Assembly (NCBI GenBank): GCA_017380575.1
Contig: JAFODS010000019.1
Coordinates: 1 to 64,000, forward strand
Reading direction: 5' to 3'
DNA from: Clostridia bacterium
GTDB lineage: Bacteria > Bacillota > Clostridia > Oscillospirales > Acutalibacteraceae
Length of the DNA: 64,000 nt
In this document: in pieces, positions 7,089 to 16,117 of the stretch
Numbering within the stretch: the first letter of the stretch is position 1
How the letters are laid out: each line of letters opens with the position of its first letter
The notes under the pieces: generated by a model
What the model was told of the DNA's origin: nothing
Databases searched by the model: none
What the model saw: the letters and a program-made list of their open reading frames with translations, nothing else
Position numbers and translations under genes: made by a program

Positions 7089-8789
7089 TCAATCATCCGC
7101 CTTGATTCTGTAAAGCTTAACGCTGTGAGGTGCAACCTTGGAAGAAAGGCTGTCTCTGATTTCAAACTCCTTGTCGTCCCATATGTCGTAAACCTCATAT
7201 TTATATGAACGGGGAAGAATCGCAAAGCTTTCCTTCACAATGTCCTGCATGTTGCAGGATATTTCCATTTCAATCGGACCTTTGTTCAGGAAGCAGATTG
7301 CAATTTCGTTGTTTTCAAGCGGTTTTACGAGCACGTCGCAAAGACCGTTCGTCTTAACTTTGCGGCACTGTATGCCGAGTTTGTCCTGATTGATTGCGAT
7401 TGCCGCTTTGTTTGATACAATTTTAAGCACCTTGTTGTCCTTATCAATGCTTCCGTCGGGAAGGATGAATTGCCTTAAATCGTTGCCGAGAATAAGCGGA
7501 GCGGCGAGCATACACCAGAGTGAAAAATGTGCCTTGTTTTCATCGTCCGTAAGGTTTCCGTTGCCGACCTCAAGCATATCCGGGTCGTTCCAGTTGCCGG
7601 GTCCTGCGTGTTTGTAAAGACGTACGGTTGCCTCGTAAATGCCGATAATTGAAATCCAGTTCGGCTTGATGTCGGGAGTTGTACGCCAGAGGTTGCCCGC
7701 AGTGTGACCCCATATCCACGGTTTGTTCCAACCCCATTCGCAGATGGAGAAGCAGATAGGCTTTTCTTCTCGTCCTTCTTTTTCGGCAACAAGCTTTGTT
7801 GCACGCTGAAGCTCTTTACCCATATTACGGTACTGCTTTGCAGCCGAGTCCATTCTTGAAGCAACGGGATTATGGAACTTGAACGAATTCAGACCCTTTT
7901 TAAGAGTTACGGTAATCTGATTTCTGCCGTCGTGAGAAAATCCCTTTGTGCCGGGTTCAATCAATGAGTAAACATTGGTATCGTTGATAACAATTTCAAG
8001 GTATTTATCCTTAAGACCTGCCTTGTGAAGCCCGAGCGTTAGTGCATAATTACCGTCTTCGGGAATGTCAATGTTGCTGAAATACATTGAACCGCCGCCG
8101 GCTTCAAGTCCTGTTACATATCTGCCGGTATCAGCCATTTTGGGGTCGGTAAGAAGCATTGCGTTTCCGCGAAGCTCAGCATCTTCGGCATAAAGTGTAA
8201 TTCCCTCGGATGTACCGGGCTTTGTGAGCGTGACTGTTGAAATTTCAGGTGCATTGGTCGGTATCGGAATGTTGTGGCAGAAATCGTATTTGAAATATTC
8301 AACACCCCATTCTGCAAAGGTTTCGGCATCCGTACGCTCGTGATAAAGGCTTGACGGCAGATCCTCACAGGTGAGTGTTCCGTTTGATGTGTAAATACCG
8401 AGCTTAAGCCCGAGGGCGTTGACTTTTTCAACAAGAGCCTTGATTCCTGACGGGAATGTTGCAAGGTCGCCCTGAAGGCGTCCGTTTGCATCTCTTGTTG
8501 AGGACATCCAGCAGTCGTCAACATTGACATAGGTGTATCCGCAGTCGGCAAGACCCGAGTCACGCATAGCTTTTGCTATATCTTCAATCAGTGTTTCGTT
8601 GATTCGGTTGCGGAAAAGGTTCCAGCTTGCCCAACCCATCGGGGGAGTCAGGGCTGTACCGTTTGAAAATTTATCTGCTCCGTTAAGATGAATCTGTGTT
8701 GATGCCGCAAGTTTCTTTGCTGTGCAGATCGGACAGATTTTATTTTTTCTTAAAAATACTCCGAGTGGTGAGTTTTTTAAATCAGCCAT
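7089..8789 (-). CDS. GH27 alpha-galactosidase with inserted CBM35-like domain
   Basis: A 566-residue retaining glycosidase, likely cleaving terminal alpha-galactose (or alpha-N-acetylgalactosamine). The GH27 barrel starts at PPMGWASWN (about 49-57); the nucleophile is Asp169 in EYFKYDFC and the acid/base Asp404 in NWNDPDML. Between them, about residues 185-315, sits a beta-sandwich-like segment (YAEDAELRG through NSFKFHNPVAS) typical of CBM35-type modules. This makes it longer than the usual 380-450 residue core. There is no signal peptide. The start at ATG 8789 has AGGAGG 9 bases ahead; an upstream TTG is too close to that site. It is first gene of an operon with the tyrosine phosphatase. 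Confidence 0.9.
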   Translation of the reverse strand: MADLKNSPLGVFLRKNKICPICTAKKLAASTQIHLNGADKFSNGTALTPPMGWASWNLFRNRINETLIEDIAKAMRDSGLADCGYTYVNVDDCWMSSTRDANGRLQGDLATFPSGIKALVEKVNALGLKLGIYTSNGTLTCEDLPSSLYHERTDAETFAEWGVEYFKYDFCHNIPIPTNAPEISTVTLTKPGTSEGITLYAEDAELRGNAMLLTDPKMADTGRYVTGLEAGGGSMYFSNIDIPEDGNYALTLGLHKAGLKDKYLEIVINDTNVYSLIEPGTKGFSHDGRNQITVTLKKGLNSFKFHNPVASRMDSAAKQYRNMGKELQRATKLVAEKEGREEKPICFSICEWGWNKPWIWGHTAGNLWRTTPDIKPNWISIIGIYEATVRLYKHAGPGNWNDPDMLEVGNGNLTDDENKAHFSLWCMLAAPLILGNDLRQFILPDGSIDKDNKVLKIVSNKAAIAINQDKLGIQCRKVKTNGLCDVLVKPLENNEIAICFLNKGPIEMEISCNMQDIVKESFAILPRSYKYEVYDIWDDKEFEIRDSLSSKVAPHSVKLYRIKADD

Positions 8790-8850
8790 TGGCAAATTCC
8801 TCCTGGTTTTTATGACGTAATTATATCATAAAACAGGTAAAAAGACAAGG

Positions 8851-8901
8851 ATGGATATAAGTCAGATGAACGAAGAACTTGCAACAAGAAAAGCAAGATG
8901 A
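8851..8901 (+). other. Possible 16-residue mini-ORF or gene remnant
   Basis: ATG at 8851 opens 16 codons (MDISQMNEELATRKAR) ending in TGA, closely followed by a strong terminator (8910-8946). AAGG directly abuts the ATG, too near for good initiation. It may be the debris of a deleted gene or a leader peptide; nothing identifies a function. Confidence 0.2.
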
Positions 8902-8909
8902 AAAAATTC

Positions 8910-8946
8910 TAAGTGCCTGAGTTTTTTCAGGCACTTTCTTTTTTTC
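8910..8946 (+). terminator. Rho-independent terminator
   Basis: A 10-bp stem AAGTGCCTGA / TCAGGCACTT with a T-rich loop, followed by TCTTTTTTT. The only rightward frame before it is the mini-ORF at 8851, so it may mark a lost gene. Confidence 0.8.
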
Positions 8947-9004
8947 GGAGAATCCAAATTTGAAAACGAATTGTTATACATATTAACACAACTATAAAAC
9001 ATTG

Positions 9005-9033
9005 TTGACTTTTAATACGAATTGGGATAGAAT
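9005..9033 (+). promoter_or_regulatory. SigA-type promoter
   Basis: TTGACT, 17-base spacer, TAGAAT, 31 bases before the start at 9065. Confidence 0.75.
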
Positions 9034-9064
9034 GTTGTCGAAATATGTAAGTGAGGTTAATCTT

Positions 9065-9625
9065 ATGGCTATCGAATCTGTCGGACTGAGATGTCCTAAT
9101 TGCGGTGCACCGATTTCGGTTGATATGAAGGTCTGCGAATATTGCAATTCACCTGTAGTTGTAAGAACAGTCAATGACATCTTTTCGGCGGCTAACGGAG
9201 TCGGAAACGAAACAAACTCTGTGTCATCACGTGAGATGGCTCTTGCAGCAGGGTTTTTAAAGGCGAAAAGCTACGACAGGGCAATAGCGGTTTTTGAATC
9301 TGTTATTCAGAAAGATTTCGGCAATGCGGATGCTTATTTTTATGCAGCTGTTGCTGCTTTAAAAGGAAAAAGACCTTTTCTTGCCTCACCCAATGCAATA
9401 AAGAAAGCGGAAGAGTATCTGCAGACAGCAATTGCGATTGAACCCAAGGGTATTTATTACTACCTGTGGTCGTACATCAGACTTGACCATCACTTTAAAA
9501 AATTTTATAAAGCATCGCCTGATTACAGGGAGTTGCATTCTATGGCTGTGAATGCCGGTTTGTCACAAGCTGATGTAAAAGAATTATTCAGTACTTTGGA
9601 CGTCGAAAAGCCGTCTGAAATATAA
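9065..9625 (+). CDS. Zinc-ribbon protein with TPR-like helical region
   Basis: A 186-residue soluble protein of unknown function. The N-terminus has a CPNC-x11-CEYC zinc ribbon (residues about 9-27). From residue 55 on it reads as amphipathic helices resembling tetratricopeptide repeats (AAGFLKAKSYDRAIAVFESV; NADAYFYAAVAALKG), suggesting a protein-binding scaffold. The start at 9065 is chosen because the promoter overlaps the longer frame. It is 14 bases before the next gene, a membrane protein, so both are likely one unit; a partner role in a membrane complex is inference. Confidence 0.7.
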   Translation: MAIESVGLRCPNCGAPISVDMKVCEYCNSPVVVRTVNDIFSAANGVGNETNSVSSREMALAAGFLKAKSYDRAIAVFESVIQKDFGNADAYFYAAVAALKGKRPFLASPNAIKKAEEYLQTAIAIEPKGIYYYLWSYIRLDHHFKKFYKASPDYRELHSMAVNAGLSQADVKELFSTLDVEKPSEI

Positions 9626-9639
9626 AAAGGAGAGGTATT

Positions 9640-10935
9640 ATGAACAACGAAACAAGAAGATCCAAAATTTATTCTTACTTTTACGGTGCAGGCACCGTAT
9701 TTCAGCAGTTTTTAATTGCTGTGGGCATTATGTTTATTATCTTGGGCCCGGTTGCGGAACAGGCAAGCTATGCAAAGGTTGAAAGAGTACGTGAAGAATA
9801 CAACGAACTCAGCGATCAGGCTGATGCATTCGAGGATGAGTACAGAGAAATCTATTACGACAACTATAATAAGCTGAATGTCGATATGGGTGAAGAAGCA
9901 ACTGTTACACAGAACGACAGATTTGCAAACGAAAAGAACGCTTACAACAAGGCTCTCAAAGAATACAAGGAAGCGGACGAAAAAGCCACCAAGGCATATG
10001 AGGATTATGAAAATATGCGCTATTCTGACTCCGCAGGTGAAGTTTTACTTCCTCTTTTTGGTGCTGTGATTATCATTGCAGGTGTGATCTGGAGCATTAA
10101 GAAGAAGATTTCCTTCAACAGCAAATCTTGTGAGCAGGCTTATGACGAAGAAATTATGATTAAAGTAAGCGAAGCAAGAACAAAGGCTCTTACTAAGCTT
10201 AATATCGTTGCAGAGCAGATTGACAAGGTTGAACCTGTTATTCTTCACGGTATTGCTGAATATGATCCTTCAGCAAACAAGAACCCGATTGGCAGACTCG
10301 CAGCTCTTTTCCAGGGCATTCTGAAGCTGTTCTCTCTTGTCGATGTAATTCTCATCGGTGCTGTCGGTGCAGCTATTTATGCAGGTATCGCAATGATGTT
10401 TGCAGAGATGGGCTTGTTTATTGTAGCTGTTATCGGTGCATTTGTGATTTCAGCTGTAATTGGTCTTAAACTTTATAAAAAGTATGAAAAAGAGTCATAT
10501 GTAAGCCCGAAAAAAATCAAGAAGTTGGAAAAAATGTATCCGACACTTCTCTTTAGATTCGGTTCAGATGACAGAATCAGAGTTTCTCTTCCTGCAATTA
10601 CTGTTTATATGTTCGGTGAAGAACAGCTCTATATGTACTATCAGTACTTTGATGTAGTTACGGGCAAAATCTTCTGCGAAGGCATTCAGGAGTATTTCTA
10701 CGAGGATATTGTTGCTGTTACATCATCTCAGGAAACAAAGAAGGTGTTCAAGCGTACAGGCTTCCTCAGACTCTTCATCAAGGCTATTGATTATCTCAAG
10801 GAAAGCATCACAGTTGTTTCAAGCGGTTGTCAGCATAGTGAATCTTACATCGTTCCGATGGGTTATTCACTCCTTGATACAAGCTTTGTTGGTATGAGAA
10901 ATCTTATCAGACAGAAGAAGTCAGGTAACGAATAA
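9640..10935 (+). CDS. Multi-pass membrane protein with extracytoplasmic coiled coil, unknown function
   Basis: A 431-residue protein not recognised as a named family. One hydrophobic segment near residues 21-40 is followed by a charged, Glu/Lys/Tyr-rich helical stretch (about 45-125), a second membrane segment (about 133-150), then two more near 230-285, and a soluble C-terminal domain (about 300-431) with a mixed beta-strand look. The start has AAGGAGAGG 5-6 bases ahead. It follows the zinc-ribbon/TPR gene in one operon and ends at a terminator, so the two proteins probably work together at the membrane. Confidence 0.65.
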   Translation: MNNETRRSKIYSYFYGAGTVFQQFLIAVGIMFIILGPVAEQASYAKVERVREEYNELSDQADAFEDEYREIYYDNYNKLNVDMGEEATVTQNDRFANEKNAYNKALKEYKEADEKATKAYEDYENMRYSDSAGEVLLPLFGAVIIIAGVIWSIKKKISFNSKSCEQAYDEEIMIKVSEARTKALTKLNIVAEQIDKVEPVILHGIAEYDPSANKNPIGRLAALFQGILKLFSLVDVILIGAVGAAIYAGIAMMFAEMGLFIVAVIGAFVISAVIGLKLYKKYEKESYVSPKKIKKLEKMYPTLLFRFGSDDRIRVSLPAITVYMFGEEQLYMYYQYFDVVTGKIFCEGIQEYFYEDIVAVTSSQETKKVFKRTGFLRLFIKAIDYLKESITVVSSGCQHSESYIVPMGYSLLDTSFVGMRNLIRQKKSGNE

Positions 10936-10962
10936 TTCTGATTTTAATTTAATTTAATTTAC

Positions 10963-11004
10963 AAACTCCCCGCGGATATTTTTAAATATCCCAGGGAGTT
11001 TTTC
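10963..11004 (+). terminator. Rho-independent terminator
   Basis: Outer arms AAACTCCC and GGGAGTTT with an inner GGATATTT/AAATATCC stem, followed by a T run. Confidence 0.8.
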
Positions 11005-11015
11005 TTATAATGTAA

Positions 11016-11044
11016 TTGTTATTTTTGAAATAATATGTTATATT
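11016..11044 (+). promoter_or_regulatory. Probable promoter for the GxGYxYP gene
   Basis: TTGTTA, 17-base spacer, TATATT, about 20 bases before the chosen ATG; the -10 overlaps the longer open frame from 11035. Confidence 0.5.
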
Positions 11045-11064
11045 TAATCCAAGGAGGCGATACT

Positions 11065-12747
11065 ATGGCTACTATAAAAACTGCAGTCGCTTTAATGTTA
11101 TCAATCTTTATGTTTATTTCAAACGGTGTTACGGCACTGTTGCCGGGTATTATCCGCGAACCGCTCAGCACTGAGGAGTTAAAAGAACTTACAGGCACAT
11201 TTGATCCGAAACCTCTTGCTGACGAGATTATCGTTGTAAGCGGTCTTTCAAAGGATGAGCGTGCCGCAGTACAGTCACTTCAGGGTCTTGTAGGCAGGGA
11301 AGAAGCTTCAATTTTCATAAACTTCGGTGGTTTTGAAGCTGAAGCAGAGCTTAAAGATCTTGAGGCGGCAGGATGCAAGCTTCTCTACAAGGATGAAAAC
11401 GGTAACAGATGGACGCTCGAAAACATCGTTCCCCGATATATTTCACACATCAAGGATGCGGGTTATGTTCTTTTTACCAATTCAGATACAACAGAACAGA
11501 TAAATATGGCATTCAACTATACAACTGTTTTCGGTTGGCTTGCTGTTCCGCAGTCTGTTGAAGAAAGAGTAAAGGCAATCGGTCTTGAAAAGAAAGAAGA
11601 CCTTACCGATAACACACTTGACTTTACAGAACAGCGTGAATTCTATTCAGAGTATAAGGACGAGTTCCGAAAAGACGCATTGATTCATCTTTACTGGATG
11701 GCTTCCGGTCTTCGTGACCTTGGCGTTCAGCAGAGAATATTTATGTGTTACGTTGAGGATGACGATTACCTTGCACGTACATTCCGTGATCAGCTTTTCA
11801 AAGATCTTGAGCCGGCTTCTATGATTCTTGGTTGGTGTAAGTTTGAAGTTAAGTATACTCAGTGTGCTTCACGCTTCGGTCATTATGTAATTCCGTCTGA
11901 CCACAGCTTCAATGCAAGTGTTCTTACCTGCAACCGTATGGAGATTGCACCTATGGCTGAAAAGGCACAGGCTCCGCAGCTTGATCCTGATAAGCACTAT
12001 GCTGCAATTGTATACAGCGACGGCGATAATGCACAGTGGATTTCTAACGGATATCAGGAATTCCATACATGGCAGAGCTATAATATCGACACACCGATAA
12101 CCTGGACTTTCGCACCGCAGATGAATGAGTTTTCTTCAACAGCGGTTAAGAAAGCTATGGATAACAATAAGGGAGATACATTTATTTCAGGTCCGTCAGG
12201 TGCAGGCTATGCGAGAATAAACTTTATGTCTGCAAAGGAAGTAAGCAACTTTGCGGACCGTACTGCAGCAACAATGATGGCTTCGGGCCTTCGTGTTGTT
12301 ACACTTCTCAATGACCCGCCCGCAACTGCTTATGACGATTGGGTTTATACAAACAGACTGGAACACTTTGCACGCTATGATAATATCGACGGCGGAATTC
12401 TTCAGTTTGATGATGAGTACTATGCAGGTGGCAGAGGTAAGGTTTACTTCGCAAACGACAAACCGTTCATCACAGTCAGATTCTCCTTGTGGCACCCGTC
12501 AGGCGATGCTGCTCAGGTCACAAACGAGTGGCTTAAGGAACAGGCTGAAATCGTAAACAGCTACTCTGCAGATATAAATTCAATCAGCGGTTATACTGTA
12601 ATCAATGTTCATCCGTGGACAGTTGGCCCCGATGACCTTGCTTATTTTGTAAGCTGTCTTGATGACGGTGTTGAGGTGCTTCCGGCAGCCGAGCTTATAG
12701 CTGCAGTTGCTGAAAATGTACCGCATAAAAACGCAAAAGTGAAATAA
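11065..12747 (+). CDS. Secreted GxGYxYP-family putative glycoside hydrolase
   Basis: A 560-residue protein with a hydrophobic N-terminal signal (about residues 5-27). It carries features of the GxGYxYP family (PF14323): IVYSDGDNAQW in the middle and SGPSGAGYARI, the variant of the name-giving GxGYxYP motif. Members are found in gut bacteria, often near polysaccharide-use genes, and are thought to be carbohydrate-active; no reaction is proven for this sequence. The ATG at 11065 is preceded by AAGGAGGCG. It is a single transcription unit between two terminators. Confidence 0.8.
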   Translation: MATIKTAVALMLSIFMFISNGVTALLPGIIREPLSTEELKELTGTFDPKPLADEIIVVSGLSKDERAAVQSLQGLVGREEASIFINFGGFEAEAELKDLEAAGCKLLYKDENGNRWTLENIVPRYISHIKDAGYVLFTNSDTTEQINMAFNYTTVFGWLAVPQSVEERVKAIGLEKKEDLTDNTLDFTEQREFYSEYKDEFRKDALIHLYWMASGLRDLGVQQRIFMCYVEDDDYLARTFRDQLFKDLEPASMILGWCKFEVKYTQCASRFGHYVIPSDHSFNASVLTCNRMEIAPMAEKAQAPQLDPDKHYAAIVYSDGDNAQWISNGYQEFHTWQSYNIDTPITWTFAPQMNEFSSTAVKKAMDNNKGDTFISGPSGAGYARINFMSAKEVSNFADRTAATMMASGLRVVTLLNDPPATAYDDWVYTNRLEHFARYDNIDGGILQFDDEYYAGGRGKVYFANDKPFITVRFSLWHPSGDAAQVTNEWLKEQAEIVNSYSADINSISGYTVINVHPWTVGPDDLAYFVSCLDDGVEVLPAAELIAAVAENVPHKNAKVK

Positions 12748-12760
12748 ATTATCAAATACT

Positions 12761-12804
12761 GAAACGTTGCAAACGGGATTAATTCCTGTCTGCAACGTTT
12801 TTTA
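12761..12804 (+). terminator. Rho-independent terminator
   Basis: Arms AAACGTTGCA and TGCAACGTTT with an inner ACGGGA/TTCCTGT stem, followed by a T run. Confidence 0.85.
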
Positions 12805-12867
12805 TTGTAATTGTGTCCTGCTTTGTGCTATAATGCATATTAAATGTAATCAAACCAACAGTATGTA

Positions 12868-12896
12868 TTGATTCTGATAAACTTATTTGCTATAAT
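12868..12896 (+). promoter_or_regulatory. SigA-type promoter of the lipase-like/nadE/SGNH operon
   Basis: TTGATT, 17-base spacer, TATAAT, 28 bases before the start at 12925. Confidence 0.8.
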
Positions 12897-12924
12897 TGAA
12901 AACAATTGGCAGGAGGTTATATAT

Positions 12925-14496
12925 ATGAAAAAAATCTTATCAGTGTTTTTGTGCCTTGTAATCACTCTGTGCTGTGTTGCTCCGTCTTTTGCAACAGAGC
13001 CTGAAGAGTATCCGACAATCTACATTGTCGGTGCACACACAAACCCGATTTACAACGCACAGGGCGAAGAGGTATATCCGCTTAAAGCTGATATTATCGG
13101 TACAATAAAGACAACTCTCGGTCCATGCCTTGAAGACCTTGCAATGGGTATGATTACTAACGACTATACTGCATATGCAGAGGAATTCAACGCTTCGTGG
13201 TCACCGATTTTCAAGGATTTGATTCTTGATAAAAACGGTGATGTTACAAACGGAAGCTATACTAAAAATAAAACCGTAACAAGCCATCTTGAGGGAAAAA
13301 CTTCAGGCTACGGTGTGTGGGATTGCCGTTTCTGGTATGACTGGCGTAAATCTCCGATAGAAACTGCTCACGAGCTCAAAGCTCATATTGATAACGTTAT
13401 GGACGCAACAGGCAAGGATAAGGTTCAGCTTATCGGACGTTGCTATGGTGCAAACGTTATCGCAACATATCTTGAGCTTTATAAAGAGCATGCAAAACAG
13501 CATATTTCAGATATTTCCTATTTCTCATCTTCAATTATGGGTATCGACTTTATGAGTGCTCTTTTCTCGGGTCAGATTACTCTTGACAATGAGGCTATGG
13601 CATCCTTCCTTAATTATTATATCGACGAGCAGGGGCTTATCGGTGACGATACCTGTGCATCATTTGCACTCGCATTGGTTGAGCTTATGAGACAGGCTGA
13701 AGCTCTCGGTGTTGCAGGCGGAGCATTTATGTCTTTCGTTGATAACTTTAAGGCAGACCTGTTCCCGTTGCTTCTTCGTAATACTTTCGGTGGCTGGCTT
13801 TCATATTGGGCAATGGTAACTCCTGAGCTTTACGAGCAGGCAAGGGATTTTATTTTCAATACTGAAGAAGTAAGAGCCGAATATGCAGGCTTTATTGCAA
13901 AAGCAGACGATTATTATTACAACATTCAGGTTAATATTATTGATACAATGCTTGAAATGAAAGATGCAGGTATCAACTTCAATATTTTCGTAAAATATAA
14001 TTTCCCTGAGTTCCCGCTTTATGAAGGTGCAACAACACAGGGTGATGCAGATACAAGCGTTTACAGACAGTCGTTCGGTGCAACATGTGCGGACTATGAC
14101 AAGGTGCTTTCCGAAGAATATCTTGCATCGGTTTCTCCTGAAAATATGAAGTATATCTCTCCTGACAAGAAAATTGATGCATCAACCTGTCTTTTCCCTG
14201 AAAACACATGGTTTGTAAAGGACTTGCATCACAATTACTTTGCACCGCTTGAAGCTCCTGCAGCAGAGATTATGCGATATGACCTGACTGTAGATAACGA
14301 GCAATATCCTCAGTATCTGCTTAACGTAGATAATGCAACTGTTACTACCTTTGAAGGTACTGATGAAGATTTCAATAAGGCTGAAAAGAATTTCTTTACA
14401 GCAAGCTTTGATTATATCAAAGCGTTCTTTGAGTTGGTTGTAAATCTTATAAAAGGCGAATTAGCTTTTTCGTTCAATATTGATTCAATTCTTTAA
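12925..14496 (+). CDS. Secreted alpha/beta-hydrolase, LCAT/lipase-like, cysteine in the nucleophile elbow
   Basis: A 523-residue protein with a clear signal peptide (ending near CCVAPSFATE). The fold cues are the early strand TIYIVGAHTNP and the nucleophile elbow VQLIGRCYGANVIATYL, typical of lipases and lecithin:cholesterol acyltransferase-like enzymes, but the GxSxG serine is Cys173 (GRCYG). Residues that could complete a triad are an Asp and the His near DLHHNYFAP. A C-terminal hydrophobic segment (about 495-515) may anchor it. Start ATG has AGGAGG ahead. It heads an operon with nadE and an SGNH hydrolase. Esterase or acyltransfer activity is inferred from fold only. Confidence 0.7.
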   Translation: MKKILSVFLCLVITLCCVAPSFATEPEEYPTIYIVGAHTNPIYNAQGEEVYPLKADIIGTIKTTLGPCLEDLAMGMITNDYTAYAEEFNASWSPIFKDLILDKNGDVTNGSYTKNKTVTSHLEGKTSGYGVWDCRFWYDWRKSPIETAHELKAHIDNVMDATGKDKVQLIGRCYGANVIATYLELYKEHAKQHISDISYFSSSIMGIDFMSALFSGQITLDNEAMASFLNYYIDEQGLIGDDTCASFALALVELMRQAEALGVAGGAFMSFVDNFKADLFPLLLRNTFGGWLSYWAMVTPELYEQARDFIFNTEEVRAEYAGFIAKADDYYYNIQVNIIDTMLEMKDAGINFNIFVKYNFPEFPLYEGATTQGDADTSVYRQSFGATCADYDKVLSEEYLASVSPENMKYISPDKKIDASTCLFPENTWFVKDLHHNYFAPLEAPAAEIMRYDLTVDNEQYPQYLLNVDNATVTTFEGTDEDFNKAEKNFFTASFDYIKAFFELVVNLIKGELAFSFNIDSIL

Positions 14497-14517
14497 TGGT
14501 ATAAAGGAGCATTTTCT

Positions 14518-15249
14518 ATGTTCAATGCAGAAGTTGTAAAAAATGAGTGCGTACAGTGGATACGTGATTTCTTTGAAAAAAACGGCAAAGGCTGCAATGC
14601 GGTTATCGGTATTTCAGGCGGTAAGGACAGTTCAATCGCTGCAGCACTTTGTGTTGAGGCTCTCGGCAAAGACAGAGTAATAGGTGTTCTGATGCCGCAG
14701 GGTGTTCAGCACGATATCGATATGGCTCAGCTTCTTGTTGATCATCTTGGTATAAAGCATTATGTTGTCAACATAAAAGATGCTGTTGACAGCCTGCTCG
14801 GAAGTTTGCCGGCTGAACTTGAGCTCACAGCACAGACAAAGCAGAATCTGCCGCCGAGAATAAGAATGTCAACTCTTTATGCTGTGTCGCAGAGCTGTAA
14901 CGGCAGAGTTTGTAATACCTGCAATCTTTCGGAAGATTGGGTGGGTTACTCAACACGCTACGGAGATGCAGCAGGCGATTTTTCTCCGATGTCAAACCTT
15001 ACTGTTACGGAAGTGAAAGAGATTGGCCGCCTTCTTGGTCTGCCGGATGTTCTTGTTGACAAAACTCCGATTGACGGACTTTGCGGAAAGACAGACGAAG
15101 AAAACCTTGGCTTTACGTATGCAGAGCTCGATGTATATATCCGAACAGGTGAAATAGAAGACAAGGCTAAGAAGGAAATCATTGACAGAAAACATGTTAT
15201 GAATCTTTTTAAACTTGAAATGATGCCTTCTTTCAAACCTGAGTTTTAA
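14518..15249 (+). CDS. nadE: NH3-dependent NAD+ synthetase
   Basis: A 243-residue ATP-pyrophosphatase-fold enzyme that converts deamido-NAD, ammonia and ATP to NAD+. The P-loop GISGGKDSS (residues 31-39) and the deamido-NAD-binding region NLSEDWVGYSTRYGDAAGDFSP are present. There is no N-terminal glutaminase domain, so free ammonia is the nitrogen donor; the length fits the short bacterial class. AAAGGAGC lies ahead of the ATG. It sits 21 bases after the lipase-like gene and 15 bases before the SGNH hydrolase, a linkage whose sense is not clear. Confidence 0.92.
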   Translation: MFNAEVVKNECVQWIRDFFEKNGKGCNAVIGISGGKDSSIAAALCVEALGKDRVIGVLMPQGVQHDIDMAQLLVDHLGIKHYVVNIKDAVDSLLGSLPAELELTAQTKQNLPPRIRMSTLYAVSQSCNGRVCNTCNLSEDWVGYSTRYGDAAGDFSPMSNLTVTEVKEIGRLLGLPDVLVDKTPIDGLCGKTDEENLGFTYAELDVYIRTGEIEDKAKKEIIDRKHVMNLFKLEMMPSFKPEF

Positions 15250-15264
15250 TAAGGTGATGATACT

Positions 15265-16071
15265 ATGAATTGGGAAGAAAAGCTTTACAAAGAAAACGAA
15301 AAACCGCTTGACACTCTCGTCAGCGGTTACAGCCATACATCGATTTTCAGAACAATAGCTTTTGTGGGCGACAGTATGTCTTCGGGCGAGTTTGAAACTC
15401 TCAACGATGACGGTACAAAGGGCTATCACGATTTTTTTGAATATTCTTGGGGTCAGCATATCGCACGTAAGAACGGTCTTAAGGCTTACAGCTTCTCTCG
15501 TGGCGGTATGACGGCCAAGGAGTATATCGAATCCTATGCCGAAGAAAAAGGCTTCTGGGACGCTGAGAAAGCCGCTCAGGCTTATGTTATTGCACTCGGA
15601 GTCAATGATATCTGTAATGCACATATGGAGCTCGGCTCTCTTGATGATGTGAAGCCTGATTACCGCGAAAACGGAAAAACTTATGTGGGATATTATGCAC
15701 AGATTGTTGCCCGATACAAGGAAATCAGTCCCGACGCGAAGTTCTTTTTCGTCACCTTCCCGAACGACCCCGTGCTAAATTGGAGCGGAGATCATATAGA
15801 AAACGTAAACAAGGCGCTGTACAGCCTTGCAGAGCATTTTGACAATGCATATGTAATCGACCTTAACAAATACGGTCCGTTATTTGATGAGCGTTTCAGA
15901 GAACAATTCTTTATGCTTGGCCATATGAATCCGTCGGGTTATATTCTTATAGCAGAGATTGTTGATTCATATATTGATTATATCGTAAGACACAATCCGA
16001 AGGATTTCGAAATGGTTGGATTTATAAACAATATCGAATGCAGTTGGAAGTTCTTCAAAAGCATTAAATAA
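15265..16071 (+). CDS. SGNH/GDSL-family hydrolase
   Basis: A 268-residue cytoplasmic esterase-type hydrolase. Block I is AFVGDSMSSGE (catalytic Ser in GDS), block II has the glycine SRGGMTAKEY, block III is ALGVNDICNA (Asn of the oxyanion hole), and block V is LGHMNPSGY, with the catalytic His. All four consensus residues S-G-N-H are there. No signal peptide is seen. Substrates in the family range from acetylated sugars to lipids; sugar deacetylation would fit the region. It is last gene of the operon that begins at 12925. Confidence 0.85.
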   Translation: MNWEEKLYKENEKPLDTLVSGYSHTSIFRTIAFVGDSMSSGEFETLNDDGTKGYHDFFEYSWGQHIARKNGLKAYSFSRGGMTAKEYIESYAEEKGFWDAEKAAQAYVIALGVNDICNAHMELGSLDDVKPDYRENGKTYVGYYAQIVARYKEISPDAKFFFVTFPNDPVLNWSGDHIENVNKALYSLAEHFDNAYVIDLNKYGPLFDERFREQFFMLGHMNPSGYILIAEIVDSYIDYIVRHNPKDFEMVGFINNIECSWKFFKSIK

Positions 16072-16078
16072 AAAGATT

Positions 16079-16117
16079 GAGCTGTAAAAACTTTGGTTTT
16101 TTACAGCTCCTTTTTTA
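16079..16117. terminator. Bidirectional terminator between convergent genes
   Basis: A 12-bp stem GAGCTGTAAAAA / TTTTTACAGCTC, followed by TTTTTT; it overlaps the end of the leftward TetR gene. Confidence 0.85.
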
